Source: Io17-Chloro-G2 sp034420695 (GTDB lineage: Bacteria; Chloroflexota; Dehalococcoidia; Lucifugimonadales; UBA3495). From it: a stretch of DNA of 64,000 nt. This document shows, one piece after another, positions 50,595 through 58,787 of the stretch. The position numbers were made by a program, and so were the translations under genes. Below the pieces are notes generated by a model that was not told the DNA's origin, did no database searches, and worked only from the letters and a program-made list of their open reading frames with translations. The stretch lies in contig DAOULB010000012.1 in the NCBI GenBank assembly GCA_034420695.1, positions 1-64,000 of the forward strand, read 5' to 3'. Positions within the stretch are counted from its first letter, which is position 1. Each line of letters begins with the position of its first letter.

Positions 50595-51332
50595 CTAAAA
50601 TTCGTCCTCGGTGGGAACGATCTCTTCGTCGGGCTCCCCGGCCTGTACCACCACTTCGATGGTCTCCAGTTCTTCCACTTCTTCCGGTGTGGGCGGGAGT
50701 ATCTCCCCTCGGTAGACCCAGACCTTCACGCCAACCCTTCCCATGGCGGTGTGGGCTTCGGCGATGGAGTAGTCGATGTCGGCGCGCAGGGTGTGCAACG
50801 GCACTTGGCCCAGCATGAACTTTTCCACCCGAGCGATTTCGGCCCCGGAGATGCGGCCCTTTACTATGATCTTTATTCCTTCGGCCCCGCCCTGCATGGC
50901 CCGCTGGCCCGCTTGCCGCATGGCCCGGCGATAAGCGACCCGCCTCTCCAACTGGTCGGCAATGTTTCTGGCCACCAAGTAGGCGTCAACCTCCGGTTGC
51001 TCAATCTCAATGATGTTCAACTGGATGCGTCTCTTGGTGATGTCTTCCAGCTTGGCCCTGAGGTTCTTGACCCGCTCGCCGTCCCGCCCGATGAGTATTC
51101 CCGGGCGGGCCGAGTGGATGTTGATGACGCTGTCCTGGGCCCCGCGGTCTATTTCCACGCGGGAAATGCCGGCGTCGGAGAACCCTTTGTATTCGTTCTT
51201 GATGCTGTCCCGCAGCCGCAGGTCCTCCAAGACCAGCCCCCGGTAGGACGTGGCGTTCTTGCCGTACCAATGGGCTTTCCAGTCCTTGATTATCCCCAAG
51301 CGGAACCCGTAGGGATGGGTCTTATGGCCCAT
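50595..51332 (-). CDS. rpsC: 30S ribosomal protein S3
   Basis: The 245-aa protein has MGHKTHPYGFRLGIIKDWKA, the KH domain ILIGRDGERVKNLRAKLEDI, and GVKVWVYRGEILPPTPEEVE. The tail continues with an acidic stretch (EVVVQAGEPDEEIVPTEDEF). Confidence 0.97.
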   Translation of the reverse strand: MGHKTHPYGFRLGIIKDWKAHWYGKNATSYRGLVLEDLRLRDSIKNEYKGFSDAGISRVEIDRGAQDSVINIHSARPGILIGRDGERVKNLRAKLEDITKRRIQLNIIEIEQPEVDAYLVARNIADQLERRVAYRRAMRQAGQRAMQGGAEGIKIIVKGRISGAEIARVEKFMLGQVPLHTLRADIDYSIAEAHTAMGRVGVKVWVYRGEILPPTPEEVEELETIEVVVQAGEPDEEIVPTEDEF

Positions 51333-51334
51333 GC

Positions 51335-51679
51335 TCAGGCCTCCTCTGCATCGTTGACCACCACGGTAAGGTGGCTGGAGCCCTTGTTAATCCGGCCCAT
51401 CCTGCCCCGCGCCCTGGGCCGGAACCGCTTGAGGGGCCTGGCCCGGTCGGCGGTAATCTGCACTATCTTCAGCGTGTCGCGGTTCATCAGCATGTTGTTT
51501 TCGGCGTTGGCCGCGGCCGACTGGACCACCTTGGCTACCGTCTTGGCCCAAGGGGAGGTCATCAGGCCCAACCGGTCCAAGGCATCGTCCACGCGGCTGC
51601 CCCGCACCGAGTCCAGTATGGGCTTGAGCCTCTTCTGGGAGGCTCCCAGTCCTTTGGCGAATGCTCTTACCGGAGGCAC
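51335..51679 (-). CDS. rplV: 50S ribosomal protein L22
   Basis: The 114-aa protein has LGASQKRLKPILDSVRGSRV and RDTLKIVQITADRARPLKRF, then RARGRMGRINKGSSHLTVVV, the beta-hairpin that lines the exit tunnel. Confidence 0.97.
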   Translation of the reverse strand: MPPVRAFAKGLGASQKRLKPILDSVRGSRVDDALDRLGLMTSPWAKTVAKVVQSAAANAENNMLMNRDTLKIVQITADRARPLKRFRPRARGRMGRINKGSSHLTVVVNDAEEA

Positions 51680-51683
51680 TGCT

Positions 51684-51968
51684 TTACCTCACCCGGCTGG
51701 AACGCTCGGAACGTCCCACGTGTCCACGGTAGGTCCTGGTGGGAGAAAACTCCCCCAGCCGGTGGCCCACCATATTTTCGGTGATAAACACCGGAACGTG
51801 GCGCCGGCCATCGTGGACTCCGATGGTGAGGCCGACCATATCCGGCATTATCATGGAGGCCCGGGACCATGTCCGTATGACAGTCTGGGCTCCGGAGCGC
51901 TGCACGGCTTCTACTTTCTTGGCCAACTTGGCGTGGACGTACGGCCCTTTCTTGACTGATCGGGACAC
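51684..51968 (-). CDS. rpsS: 30S ribosomal protein S19
   Basis: The 94-aa protein has MSRSVKKGPYVHAKLAKKVE, IRTWSRASMIMPDMVGLTIG and HRLGEFSPTRTYRGHVGRSE. Normal length. Confidence 0.97.
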   Translation of the reverse strand: MSRSVKKGPYVHAKLAKKVEAVQRSGAQTVIRTWSRASMIMPDMVGLTIGVHDGRRHVPVFITENMVGHRLGEFSPTRTYRGHVGRSERSSRVR

Positions 51969-51969
51969 C

Positions 51970-52803
51970 TTACCTTCTCCTGCCCCGCCGGACTATCAGC
52001 CGGTCCGAGGCCTTGCCCTTGGCCCTGGTCTTGTGACCCAGGGTGGGCTTTCCGGTGGGGGACTTGGGCCCGGGCATACCGATGGGAGACCGTCCCTCGC
52101 CTCCCCCGTGGGGATGGTCCACCGGGTTCATGGCCACGCCCCTGACCTTGGGGCGCCTTCCCAAGTGGCGCTTGGCTCCGGCCTTGCCCAAGCTTTCATT
52201 TTTGTGGTCTGGATTCGATAGCTGGCCCACGCTGGCCCGGCAGACCAGCAGGAAACGCCGCATCTCTCCCGACGGGAGGCGGATGAGCACGTGCTCTCCT
52301 TCCCTGGACAGCACTTGGGCCCCCGACCCGGCGCTCCTTACCATCTGGCCGCCCCGGTTGGGGGTAAGCTCGATGTTGTGCACCACGGTGCCGGTGGGAA
52401 TGTTCTGCAGGGGAAGGCAGTTTCCCGGTTGGATTTCCGCCTGGGGGCCAGATTCGACCATATCCCCCGGGGCCAGCCCGATGGGAGCCAGAATGTAGCT
52501 CTTTTCGCCGTCCAGATAGTGGACCAGCGCAATCCGGGTGGTCCGGTTAGGGTCGTACTCAATGGAGGCGACCTTGCCGGGCACCCCATCCTTGCGCCGC
52601 TTGAAGTCTATGTTGCGGTACATCTTGCGGGACCCGCCGCCGCGGCTCCGGGTGGTGATGCGCCCGCGGTTGTTGCGGCCGGCGTGGTTGGCCTTGGGAG
52701 AAAGCAGGGACTTCTCCGGCTTGCTCCTGGTTATCTCCTCAAAGGACGGCCGCACCGCGTTGCGGGTGCCGGGAGTGACTGGTCTTAGATTCTTCAGCGG
52801 CAT
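51970..52803 (-). CDS. rplB: 50S ribosomal protein L2
   Basis: The 277-aa protein has NRGRITTRSRGGGSRKMYRN, VVHNIELTPNRGGQMVRSAG, and the C-terminal RGVAMNPVDHPHGGGEGRSP with the histidine essential for peptidyl transferase activity. Confidence 0.98.
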   Translation of the reverse strand: MPLKNLRPVTPGTRNAVRPSFEEITRSKPEKSLLSPKANHAGRNNRGRITTRSRGGGSRKMYRNIDFKRRKDGVPGKVASIEYDPNRTTRIALVHYLDGEKSYILAPIGLAPGDMVESGPQAEIQPGNCLPLQNIPTGTVVHNIELTPNRGGQMVRSAGSGAQVLSREGEHVLIRLPSGEMRRFLLVCRASVGQLSNPDHKNESLGKAGAKRHLGRRPKVRGVAMNPVDHPHGGGEGRSPIGMPGPKSPTGKPTLGHKTRAKGKASDRLIVRRGRRR

Positions 52804-52828
52804 AATTCTTTCCGGGCTCTTACCGGTG

Positions 52829-53113
52829 TTACAGACCCTCGACCAAGGTGATGCGGTCGCCGGGCTTGAGGGTGACCACTGCCTTCTTCACATCGGGCTG
52901 CTTGGAAAACCGGGGCCCGTACCTCTTCTGCTTGCCCTTGAGCTTGGTGATATTTACGTCCAGCACCTTCACGTTGAAGCTGGACTCCACTGCCTGCTTT
53001 ACTTCCACCTTGTTGGCCTCTTTGGCCACGCGGAAGGTGTACTTGCCCGACTCCTGGAGCAAAGTGCTCTTTTCTGTGATGGTCGGCTTGACCAGAACGC
53101 GGTGCAACTCCAT
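52829..53113 (-). CDS. rplW: 50S ribosomal protein L23
   Basis: The 94-aa protein has ELHRVLVKPTITEKSTLLQE, YTFRVAKEANKVEVKQAVES and FNVKVLDVNITKLKGKQKRY. Overlaps rplD by one base. Confidence 0.96.
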   Translation of the reverse strand: MELHRVLVKPTITEKSTLLQESGKYTFRVAKEANKVEVKQAVESSFNVKVLDVNITKLKGKQKRYGPRFSKQPDVKKAVVTLKPGDRITLVEGL

Positions 53114-53919
53114 CAGCTTTCGCCCTCCCCGCCTGAATCGCCGGCTTCATCCTGGTTGGCGTCGGCGGATTCTTCCGGCGCGTCCGGCTCCGGGGTTTCT
53201 TCAATGCCCGAGGCGGGCTCCGGCTCTTCCCCCACAACGTCTTCTTGGGCCAATGCCATCTGGCGGCTGGCGGAACGGGCCAACCTGCCGTGGGGGTCGG
53301 AGGCCAGGCTCTCTTCGGCCCAACGGGCTGCTTCCAAAGTGATTACCAAGGTTTCCCGGGCCAGCAACTCCTGGGCGTTCAACTGGTTGACCGGCAGCGT
53401 CCACACCTTCTTTAGGTTGTGGGCGGCGTTGACGACCTCTTTGTTGGAGCCTTGGGTAACCAGCAGGGCGGACCCCGACACGCCAAGGTTGGCCAGCAAC
53501 TCGACCATCGATTTAGTCTTGCCGTTGATGGTGTCGAGGGAGTCCAGGCACACCAAACGGCCTTCCCGGAGCTTCTGGGACAGCATGCACCTCAGGGCGG
53601 AGCGGCGCATGCGGCGGGGCAACGCCCGGCGGTAGCTGCGGGGATGGGGTCCGAAGACCACTCCGCCGTGCCGCCACTGGGGCGACCTGATGCTGCCCTG
53701 CCTGGCCCTGCCGGTATGCTTCTGGATCCAAGGCTTGCGGCCCCCACCGGAGACCTCCGCCCTGGTCTTGGTGTCATGAGTCCCATGGCGCTTGTTCTGC
53801 TGATAGATGACCAGAGCTTGGTGCACCAGCGTATTGTTCATCGGCACGTTGAAAACGGCGTCGTCAACTACTATGGTCTCCACCGTCTGGCCGGACTGTC
53901 CTATAACCGGAAGTTCCAC
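53113..53919 (-). CDS. rplD: 50S ribosomal protein L4 with acidic C-terminal tail
   Basis: The 268-aa protein starts at GTG 53919, giving MELPVIGQSGQTVETIVVDD, the usual L4 opening. The longer frame runs into rplC in another phase and adds non-conserved residues. L4 body: KRHGTHDTKTRAEVSGGGRK, PWIQKHTGRARQGSIRSPQW. An approximately 60-residue acidic tail (EEPEPASGIEETPEPDAPEE) follows. The start lies 4 nt after the rplC stop with GGGGAAG about 12 nt upstream. Confidence 0.95.
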   Translation of the reverse strand: MELPVIGQSGQTVETIVVDDAVFNVPMNNTLVHQALVIYQQNKRHGTHDTKTRAEVSGGGRKPWIQKHTGRARQGSIRSPQWRHGGVVFGPHPRSYRRALPRRMRRSALRCMLSQKLREGRLVCLDSLDTINGKTKSMVELLANLGVSGSALLVTQGSNKEVVNAAHNLKKVWTLPVNQLNAQELLARETLVITLEAARWAEESLASDPHGRLARSASRQMALAQEDVVGEEPEPASGIEETPEPDAPEESADANQDEAGDSGGEGES

Positions 53920-53923
53920 GGCG

Positions 53924-54754
53924 TTACTCAGCTTCCCCACTATCTGATTCGGGACTGCCGGAATCGGCGGTTTCGGCGCCCTGGCCCGCCGCCTCGTCCC
54001 CGGCAGGAGTTTCCTGCTCCAACATCTCTTCTTCGGGCAGTTCATCCGCTGCCGATTCCAATTCCCCGGCGGCGGCCTCCGCCGCCTCCCGGGCCTGCGC
54101 CGCCCTGGCCAAGACCAAGGGCGCCGGAGGGTTGGGCTGCTTGCCGGTGCGGCGAATTTCCAGCAGGCCGTTGGGGGCTCCCGGTACGCCGCCTTTGACC
54201 AGCAACAAGTTCCGGTCCAAGTCCACGTGGATTATCTCCAAGCCCTTCACCGTAACCCGGCGGTTGCCCATGTGCCCGGCCATCTTCAACCCTTTGAAGA
54301 CCTTGCCCGGCGTTGTGCCGCCGCCAATCGAGCCCGGAGCCCTCGGCCGGTCCGACTGTCCGTGGGTCCTGGGACCGCCGCCGAACCCGTGGCGCTTCAT
54401 TACTCCGGCGAATCCACGGCCCTTGGTGCGCCCGATGACGTCAACTATCTCACCTTCCTGGAACAGTTCGACGGTGAGACTCTGGCCTACTTGGAACTCG
54501 TCCACGCTGTCGGCTTTCACTTCTTTCAAGTGGCGGCTCTGGCGGCTGTTCCGGAAGTGGCCGGCCATTGGCTTGTTGACCCGTTTGACCTCGCCAAAGC
54601 CCAGCTGCACCGCCGAATACCCGTCTCGTTCGGGGGTCTTCAGCTGGGTGACTACGCACGGGCCGGCTTCGATGACCGTCACCGGGACCACCACGCCGTC
54701 TTCCCGGAAGACTTGGCTCATCCCTACTTTCCTGCCCAAGAATCCCTGAATCAT
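53924..54754 (-). CDS. rplC: 50S ribosomal protein L3 with acidic C-terminal tail
   Basis: The 276-aa protein starts at ATG 54754 (MIQGFLGRKVGMSQVFREDG), the family's usual N terminus; a TTG at 54775 would add seven residues. L3 body: DVIGRTKGRGFAGVMKRHGF, PRTHGQSDRPRAPGSIGGGT and MAGHMGNRRVTVKGLEIIHV. About 65 Ala/Glu-rich residues at the end (AREAAEAAAGELESAADELP) exceed the usual 205-215 aa. Confidence 0.95.
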   Translation of the reverse strand: MIQGFLGRKVGMSQVFREDGVVVPVTVIEAGPCVVTQLKTPERDGYSAVQLGFGEVKRVNKPMAGHFRNSRQSRHLKEVKADSVDEFQVGQSLTVELFQEGEIVDVIGRTKGRGFAGVMKRHGFGGGPRTHGQSDRPRAPGSIGGGTTPGKVFKGLKMAGHMGNRRVTVKGLEIIHVDLDRNLLLVKGGVPGAPNGLLEIRRTGKQPNPPAPLVLARAAQAREAAEAAAGELESAADELPEEEMLEQETPAGDEAAGQGAETADSGSPESDSGEAE

Positions 54755-54799
54755 AGCTTGCACTCTATCTTCCAAAACCGGGCCCGGCTTGCAGCCTGC

Positions 54800-55111
54800 C
54801 TACAGCTTTATGGAGATATCCACCCCCGCCGGCAGGTTCAGCCTGGTGAGCGAATCGATGGTCTTGGAAGTTGGCTCCAGTATGTCGATCAGGCGCTTAT
54901 GGGTTCGAAGCTCAAAGTGCTCCCTGGAGTCCTTGTCCACGTGGGGGCTGCGAATTACGCAGAACCGCCGGATGTGGGTGGGCAGGGGCACCGGCCCGGC
55001 AATGCGGGCGCCGGTCCTTTCCGCGGTCTCCACTATTTGCGCCGTGGATTGGTCCAGCATCTTGTGGTCGAAGGCCTTGAGAATTATTCGGACTTTCTGC
55101 CTAGTTACCAT
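54800..55111 (-). CDS. rpsJ: 30S ribosomal protein S10
   Basis: The 103-aa protein has KVRIILKAFDHKMLDQSTAQ, RIAGPVPLPTHIRRFCVIRS, PHVDKDSREHFELRTHKRLI and DILEPTSKTIDSLTRLNLPA. The start codon region is tandemly duplicated (separate entry). First gene of the S10 cluster, following fusA by 85 nt with no tuf between. Confidence 0.97.
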   Translation of the reverse strand: MVTRQKVRIILKAFDHKMLDQSTAQIVETAERTGARIAGPVPLPTHIRRFCVIRSPHVDKDSREHFELRTHKRLIDILEPTSKTIDSLTRLNLPAGVDISIKL

Positions 55112-55134
55112 GCTTCCAAGTTACCATGCTTCCA
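55103..55134. repeat. perfect 16-bp tandem duplication over the rpsJ start
   Basis: AGTTACCATGCTTCCA occurs at 55103-55118 and again at 55119-55134. On the minus strand each copy contains GGAAGCATG, so the ribosome site and ATG are duplicated; the upstream ATG (55127) opens an eight-codon frame that ends in TAG overlapping the true start region. Confidence 0.95.
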
Positions 55135-55196
55135 AATCAAGTAATCAGTTTCGATGAATATGGATGACAATAGTCGAGTCCCTGGTCGCCCAGCTG

Positions 55197-57260
55197 CTAT
55201 CCCAGTTTCACCAGCGAGCCCACCAGGTTCTGGGGCACCGGCTGATAGTGCTTGAACTCAAGGGTGAAAGTGGCCCTGCCCTTGGTCAAAGAACGCAACG
55301 AAGTGGTGTAGGCGAAGGTTTCGCCCAAGGGCAGCAGCGCCTTCACCACTTGGGTGGCGTCTTGACCTTCTATATTCCGTATCTGCGCCCGGCGGGAACC
55401 CAGGTCAGCAATCACGTCGCTCAGGTACTCACCGGGAGTCTCCGCTTCCAAGTAAACAATGGGCTCCAGGAGCACCGCCTGGGCCTTCTTGTAGCCCTCC
55501 CGCACCGCCATCATTCCCGCGCTGCGGAAGGCGATTTCCGAGGAGTCCACCTCGTGGTAGCTGCCGTCCACCAAGGTCACCTTGACGTCCACCATCGGGT
55601 AGCCGCCCAAAGGCCCGTTGTCCAAGGCCTGCTTCACCCCGTTTTCCACCGCCGGAATGTATTCCCTGGGGATGGCCCCGCCAACTATCTTGTTCTCAAA
55701 CACCACTCCCTCGCCCTGCTCCAACGGCTCCATTTCCAGCCAGACGTGGCCAAACTGGCCGTGGCCGCCGCTCTGCCGGACGAAGCGGCCCTCGACCCGG
55801 ACGGGTTGGGTGATGCTCTCACGGTACGACACCCGGGGGCTTCCCACGTTGGCCTCCACCCGGAACTCGCGCTTCAGGCGGTCGACCAGAACCTCCAAGT
55901 GCAGTTCCCCCATGCCGGAAATGACGGTCTGGCCGGTCTCGTCGTTGAACCTGACCAAGAACGTGGGGTCTTCCTCGGATAGCTTGCGCAGGGAATCGGT
56001 CAGGCGGTCCTGGTCTGCCCTGGTCATGGGCTCGATGGCCACCGAAACCACGGGCTGGGGGAACTTGGGGGGTTCCAGAATGGCCGGCTCGGAGCCGGTG
56101 ACGACGGTATCTCCGGTGAAGGTATCCTTCAGTCCGATGGCGGCGCAGATATTGCCGGCGCCAATCTCTTCCAGTTCCTCCCGGTGGTTGGCGTGCATCT
56201 GCAGGAGCCGGCCCAGCCTCTCCCTCCGCCCCTTGGTGGCGTTGAATACTTGGGCCCCGGCCTTGACCTTGCCGGAATATATCCGGAGGAACACCAGCCT
56301 TCCCACGTAGGGGTCCACGGCAACTTTGAAAGCCAGCGCCGACAGGGGGCCGTCCTCGTCGGGTGTTCGCATTACCGTTTCATTGTTGTCGGTGCGGACC
56401 GCCTCCACCGGGGGTACATCGGCAGGAGAAGGCAGGTAATCGACAAGGGCATCCAGCAGATTTTGGACGCCCTTGTTGGCTATTGCGCTGCCGCAGAGCA
56501 CCGGAATAAGGCTCTGCTTTATGGTGGCTTGCCGCAGACCGGCCCGCAGCGACTCTTCTTCGATTTCCTCCCCGTTCAAGTACCGGTCCAGGAGTTCGTC
56601 GTCGGTCTCCACGATCTTTTCGATCATGGCTTGGCGGTAGTTGTCGAAGGCTTCCTGGTAGTCTTCCGGGACCGGTGCTTCCTCGGGACTTTCTCCCTTG
56701 GACGCCCCGTTGGAGAACATGGTTGCCCGGCCTCCCAGGAGGTCGATAACGCCGCGGAATTCCGCTTCTTCCCCTATGGGCAACTGGACGGCCACGGGGT
56801 TGCCGTTCAAGCGGCGGCGGATGGACTCTATGGTGCGCTCGTAGCTGGCGCCCACCCGGTCCATCTTGTTGACGAAGCAGATGCGGGGAACGTTGTAGGT
56901 ATCGGCTTGGCGCCACACGGTTTCCGACTGGGACTGGACCCCGGCGACCGCGTCCAAGACTACGATGCCGCCGTCCAGCACCCGCAAGCTGCGTTCCACT
57001 TCCGCGGTGAAATCCACGTGGCCCGGGGTGTCGATAATATTTATCTGGTGTTGCTTCCACTGGGCCGTGGTGGCTGCCGCGGTGATGGTAATGCCCCGTT
57101 CCCTTTCCTGGGGCATCCAGTCCATGGCAGTGGTTCCTTCGTCCACGCCGCCCAAGCGGTGAATGCGGCCGGTGATGTAGAGGACCCGTTCGGTGACCGT
57201 GGTCTTGCCGGCGTCTATATGGGCAATGAACCCGATGTTCCTGATTTTCTCTAGTGACAT
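55197..57260 (-). CDS. fusA: elongation factor G
   Basis: The 687-aa GTPase has FIAHIDAGKTTVTERVLYIT (G1), RGITITAAATTAQWK, DTPGHVDFTAEVERSLRVLD (G3), and CFVNKMDRVGASYERT (G4), with domains II-V following (TGDTVVTGSEPAILE, GMGELHLEVLVDRLKREFRV, VGGAIPREYIPAVENGVKQA). It drives tRNA-mRNA translocation. In the usual str order tuf follows; here rpsJ does. Confidence 0.98.
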   Translation of the reverse strand: MSLEKIRNIGFIAHIDAGKTTVTERVLYITGRIHRLGGVDEGTTAMDWMPQERERGITITAAATTAQWKQHQINIIDTPGHVDFTAEVERSLRVLDGGIVVLDAVAGVQSQSETVWRQADTYNVPRICFVNKMDRVGASYERTIESIRRRLNGNPVAVQLPIGEEAEFRGVIDLLGGRATMFSNGASKGESPEEAPVPEDYQEAFDNYRQAMIEKIVETDDELLDRYLNGEEIEEESLRAGLRQATIKQSLIPVLCGSAIANKGVQNLLDALVDYLPSPADVPPVEAVRTDNNETVMRTPDEDGPLSALAFKVAVDPYVGRLVFLRIYSGKVKAGAQVFNATKGRRERLGRLLQMHANHREELEEIGAGNICAAIGLKDTFTGDTVVTGSEPAILEPPKFPQPVVSVAIEPMTRADQDRLTDSLRKLSEEDPTFLVRFNDETGQTVISGMGELHLEVLVDRLKREFRVEANVGSPRVSYRESITQPVRVEGRFVRQSGGHGQFGHVWLEMEPLEQGEGVVFENKIVGGAIPREYIPAVENGVKQALDNGPLGGYPMVDVKVTLVDGSYHEVDSSEIAFRSAGMMAVREGYKKAQAVLLEPIVYLEAETPGEYLSDVIADLGSRRAQIRNIEGQDATQVVKALLPLGETFAYTTSLRSLTKGRATFTLEFKHYQPVPQNLVGSLVKLG

Positions 57261-57372
57261 GTGCCTGCCGGCAGCGTTGGCGCTCCGGTCCGCTCCTTCC
57301 TTTTCCCTTTCTTCTTTTGCTGTCTTTGAGCGCCGCTGTTACGGCACATCCCGGCGGGACTACTATGTAAGA

Positions 57373-57855
57373 TCAGCCTCGGTAATGTACAAAGGCCCGG
57401 TTGGCCTCTGCCATCCGGTGCAACTCGTCCTTGCGGCGCACCGCCGAACCTTCTCCCCGGGCCGCTTCCGTCAATTCCTGGGCCAGCCCGTTGAGCATTG
57501 GCATGCCGTTGCGCCCCCGGGCCCCCCGGATCAGCCACCGCATCGCAAGGGCCTCGCTGCGGTTGCGCCTCAACTCGGTAGGAACTTGGTAGGTGGCCCC
57601 TCCGACCCTCTTGGGCTTCACTTCAACCAAGGGTGTGGCGTTCCTCACGGCCTGTTCGAACACTTCCAGGGGGTCCCGGTTGGACTGCTCCCTGATGACA
57701 TCGAAGGCCTTGTAAACGATGCGCTGGGCCGTGGTCTTCTTGCCCCGCTGCATCACCCGGTTAATAAACTTGGCGAGTTCCACGTTTCCAAATTTCGGAT
57801 CGGGAGCAATCACCCTGGGTTCGGCTCGCCTTCTCCTAGACATAGAACAACCCAC
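57373..57855 (-). CDS. rpsG: 30S ribosomal protein S7
   Basis: The 160-aa protein has MSRRRRAEPRVIAPDPKFGN, FINRVMQRGKKTTAQRIVYK, VEVKPKRVGGATYQVPTELR and RRKDELHRMAEANRAFVHYR. The frame includes four residues (MGCS) before MSRRRR; the second Met at 57843 is a likely alternative start. Confidence 0.96.
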   Translation of the reverse strand: MGCSMSRRRRAEPRVIAPDPKFGNVELAKFINRVMQRGKKTTAQRIVYKAFDVIREQSNRDPLEVFEQAVRNATPLVEVKPKRVGGATYQVPTELRRNRSEALAMRWLIRGARGRNGMPMLNGLAQELTEAARGEGSAVRRKDELHRMAEANRAFVHYRG

Positions 57856-57924
57856 CTTCGCTGGATCCCGGTCGAAATCCGAGGAGGAATCGGAAGAATT
57901 GGGACTGCCCGTGGCAGCCCCGCA

Positions 57925-58341
57925 CTAGGTCCGCGGCTTGTCGGCCCCGTACTTACTACGGCCTTGACGCCTGTCGTGAACGCCCTCGCAGTCCAACGCG
58001 CTGCGGACCACGTGGTACCTGACACCGGGCAGGTCCTTTACCCTGCCTCCCCGGACCAATACCACCGAGTGCTCCTGCAGGTTGTGGCCTTCGCCGCCAA
58101 TGTAGGCCGTAACTTCCACCCCATTGGTCAACCGGACTCGGGCGATCTTGCGCAGAGCCGAGTTGGGCTTCTTGGGCGTCATTGTGCGCACCTGGATGCA
58201 AACACCCCGGCGCTGGGGACACCCCGGACCGTACCGCACGCGGTTGCGCAGGGAGTTCTGAACGTAGTGTAACGCCGGAGCCTTGGTCTTTTTCCTAGAC
58301 TGGCTCCTTCCCTTACGAACCAACTGGTTAACCGTAGGCAT
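57925..58341 (-). CDS. rpsL: 30S ribosomal protein S12 with internal insertion
   Basis: The 138-aa protein begins MPTVNQLVRKGRSQSRKKTK and contains TMTPKKPNSALRKIARVRLT and RGGRVKDLPGVRYHVVRSAL. Between APAL and CPQRRGVC it carries about 14-16 extra residues (HYVQNSLRNRVRYGPG) that are absent from the S12 sequences I remember. First gene of the super-operon; its promoter is at 58378-58406. Confidence 0.97.
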   Translation of the reverse strand: MPTVNQLVRKGRSQSRKKTKAPALHYVQNSLRNRVRYGPGCPQRRGVCIQVRTMTPKKPNSALRKIARVRLTNGVEVTAYIGGEGHNLQEHSVVLVRGGRVKDLPGVRYHVVRSALDCEGVHDRRQGRSKYGADKPRT

Positions 58342-58377
58342 ATCTAAACCCCGCTCGTCTTCCAGACAGCAACGGCT

Positions 58378-58406
58378 ACTTTAACAATCAGCCGCCGTGA
58401 TGTCAA
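58378..58406 (-). promoter_or_regulatory. promoter of the ribosomal super-operon
   Basis: On the minus strand TTGACA (58406-58401), 17-nt spacer, TAAAGT (58383-58378). It gives a leader of about 30 nt before rpsL. Confidence 0.8.
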
Positions 58407-58410
58407 CAAC

Positions 58411-58439
58411 TTGACAAAAACCTCCCGCCAAACTACATT
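58411..58439 (+). promoter_or_regulatory. promoter of the cobalamin operon
   Basis: TTGACA (58411-58416), 17-nt spacer, TACATT (58434-58439). The -35 box is 4 bp from the -35 box of the rpsL promoter on the other strand. Transcription would start near 58446, before the cobalamin riboswitch. Confidence 0.65.
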
Positions 58440-58467
58440 TCCTGCGTCCCCAACAAGCCTCACCGGG

Positions 58468-58494
58468 TTCTTCAAGAACGGGTTCCTTGAAGAA
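58468..58494. repeat. 27-nt inverted repeat between promoter and riboswitch
   Basis: TTCTTCAAG-AAC and GTTC-CTTGAAGAA form an imperfect 12-bp stem around GG. It lies in the leader of the cobalamin operon, upstream of the riboswitch. It could be an operator or an RNA hairpin; there is no T run. Confidence 0.6.
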
Positions 58495-58538
58495 TAGGTC
58501 TTGGGGCCACCACCTTAAAAAATCTACGCAAATCTAAT

Positions 58539-58709
58539 ATCCCGGGACGCCTCTGCAGGTGTAAACATGGGGAAGGCGGTGCAAGTCCGCCGCGGTTGCG
58601 CCACTGTGTAAGGGGGCAGACCAGCATCGGTTTCAGAGGTCTGAAGAATCGGGCGTCGAAGCCATCGCGATAGAGTCAAAGCCCCAAAGCCAGGAACCCA
58701 GCCCGGGAT
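58539..58709 (+). promoter_or_regulatory. cobalamin riboswitch
   Basis: Conserved core blocks are visible: a GGGGAAGGCGGTGCAAGTCC segment, GCCACTGTGTAAGG, and the B12 box AAAGCCAGGAACCCAGCCC. The ends pair as P1 (ATCCCGGG 58539-58546 with CCCGGGAT 58702-58709). Adenosylcobalamin binding would favour the downstream terminator and lower transcription of cbiE and cobN. Confidence 0.93.
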
Positions 58710-58787
58710 TGCGGAGCTCTCATCTGCGCTCAACAGAAAGGTTCCGGGCTTACCCTTGCCCAGCGGACGCGCCGCCAAGGGCGGAAA

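Noticed and set aside
50190..51959. 589-aa plus-strand open frame
   Set aside because: Antisense to rplP, rpsC, rplV and rpsS, which are unambiguous.
53920..54045. Longer L4 start inside rplC
   Set aside because: The additional residues are out-of-frame rplC sequence; GTG 53919 yields the family's usual N terminus.
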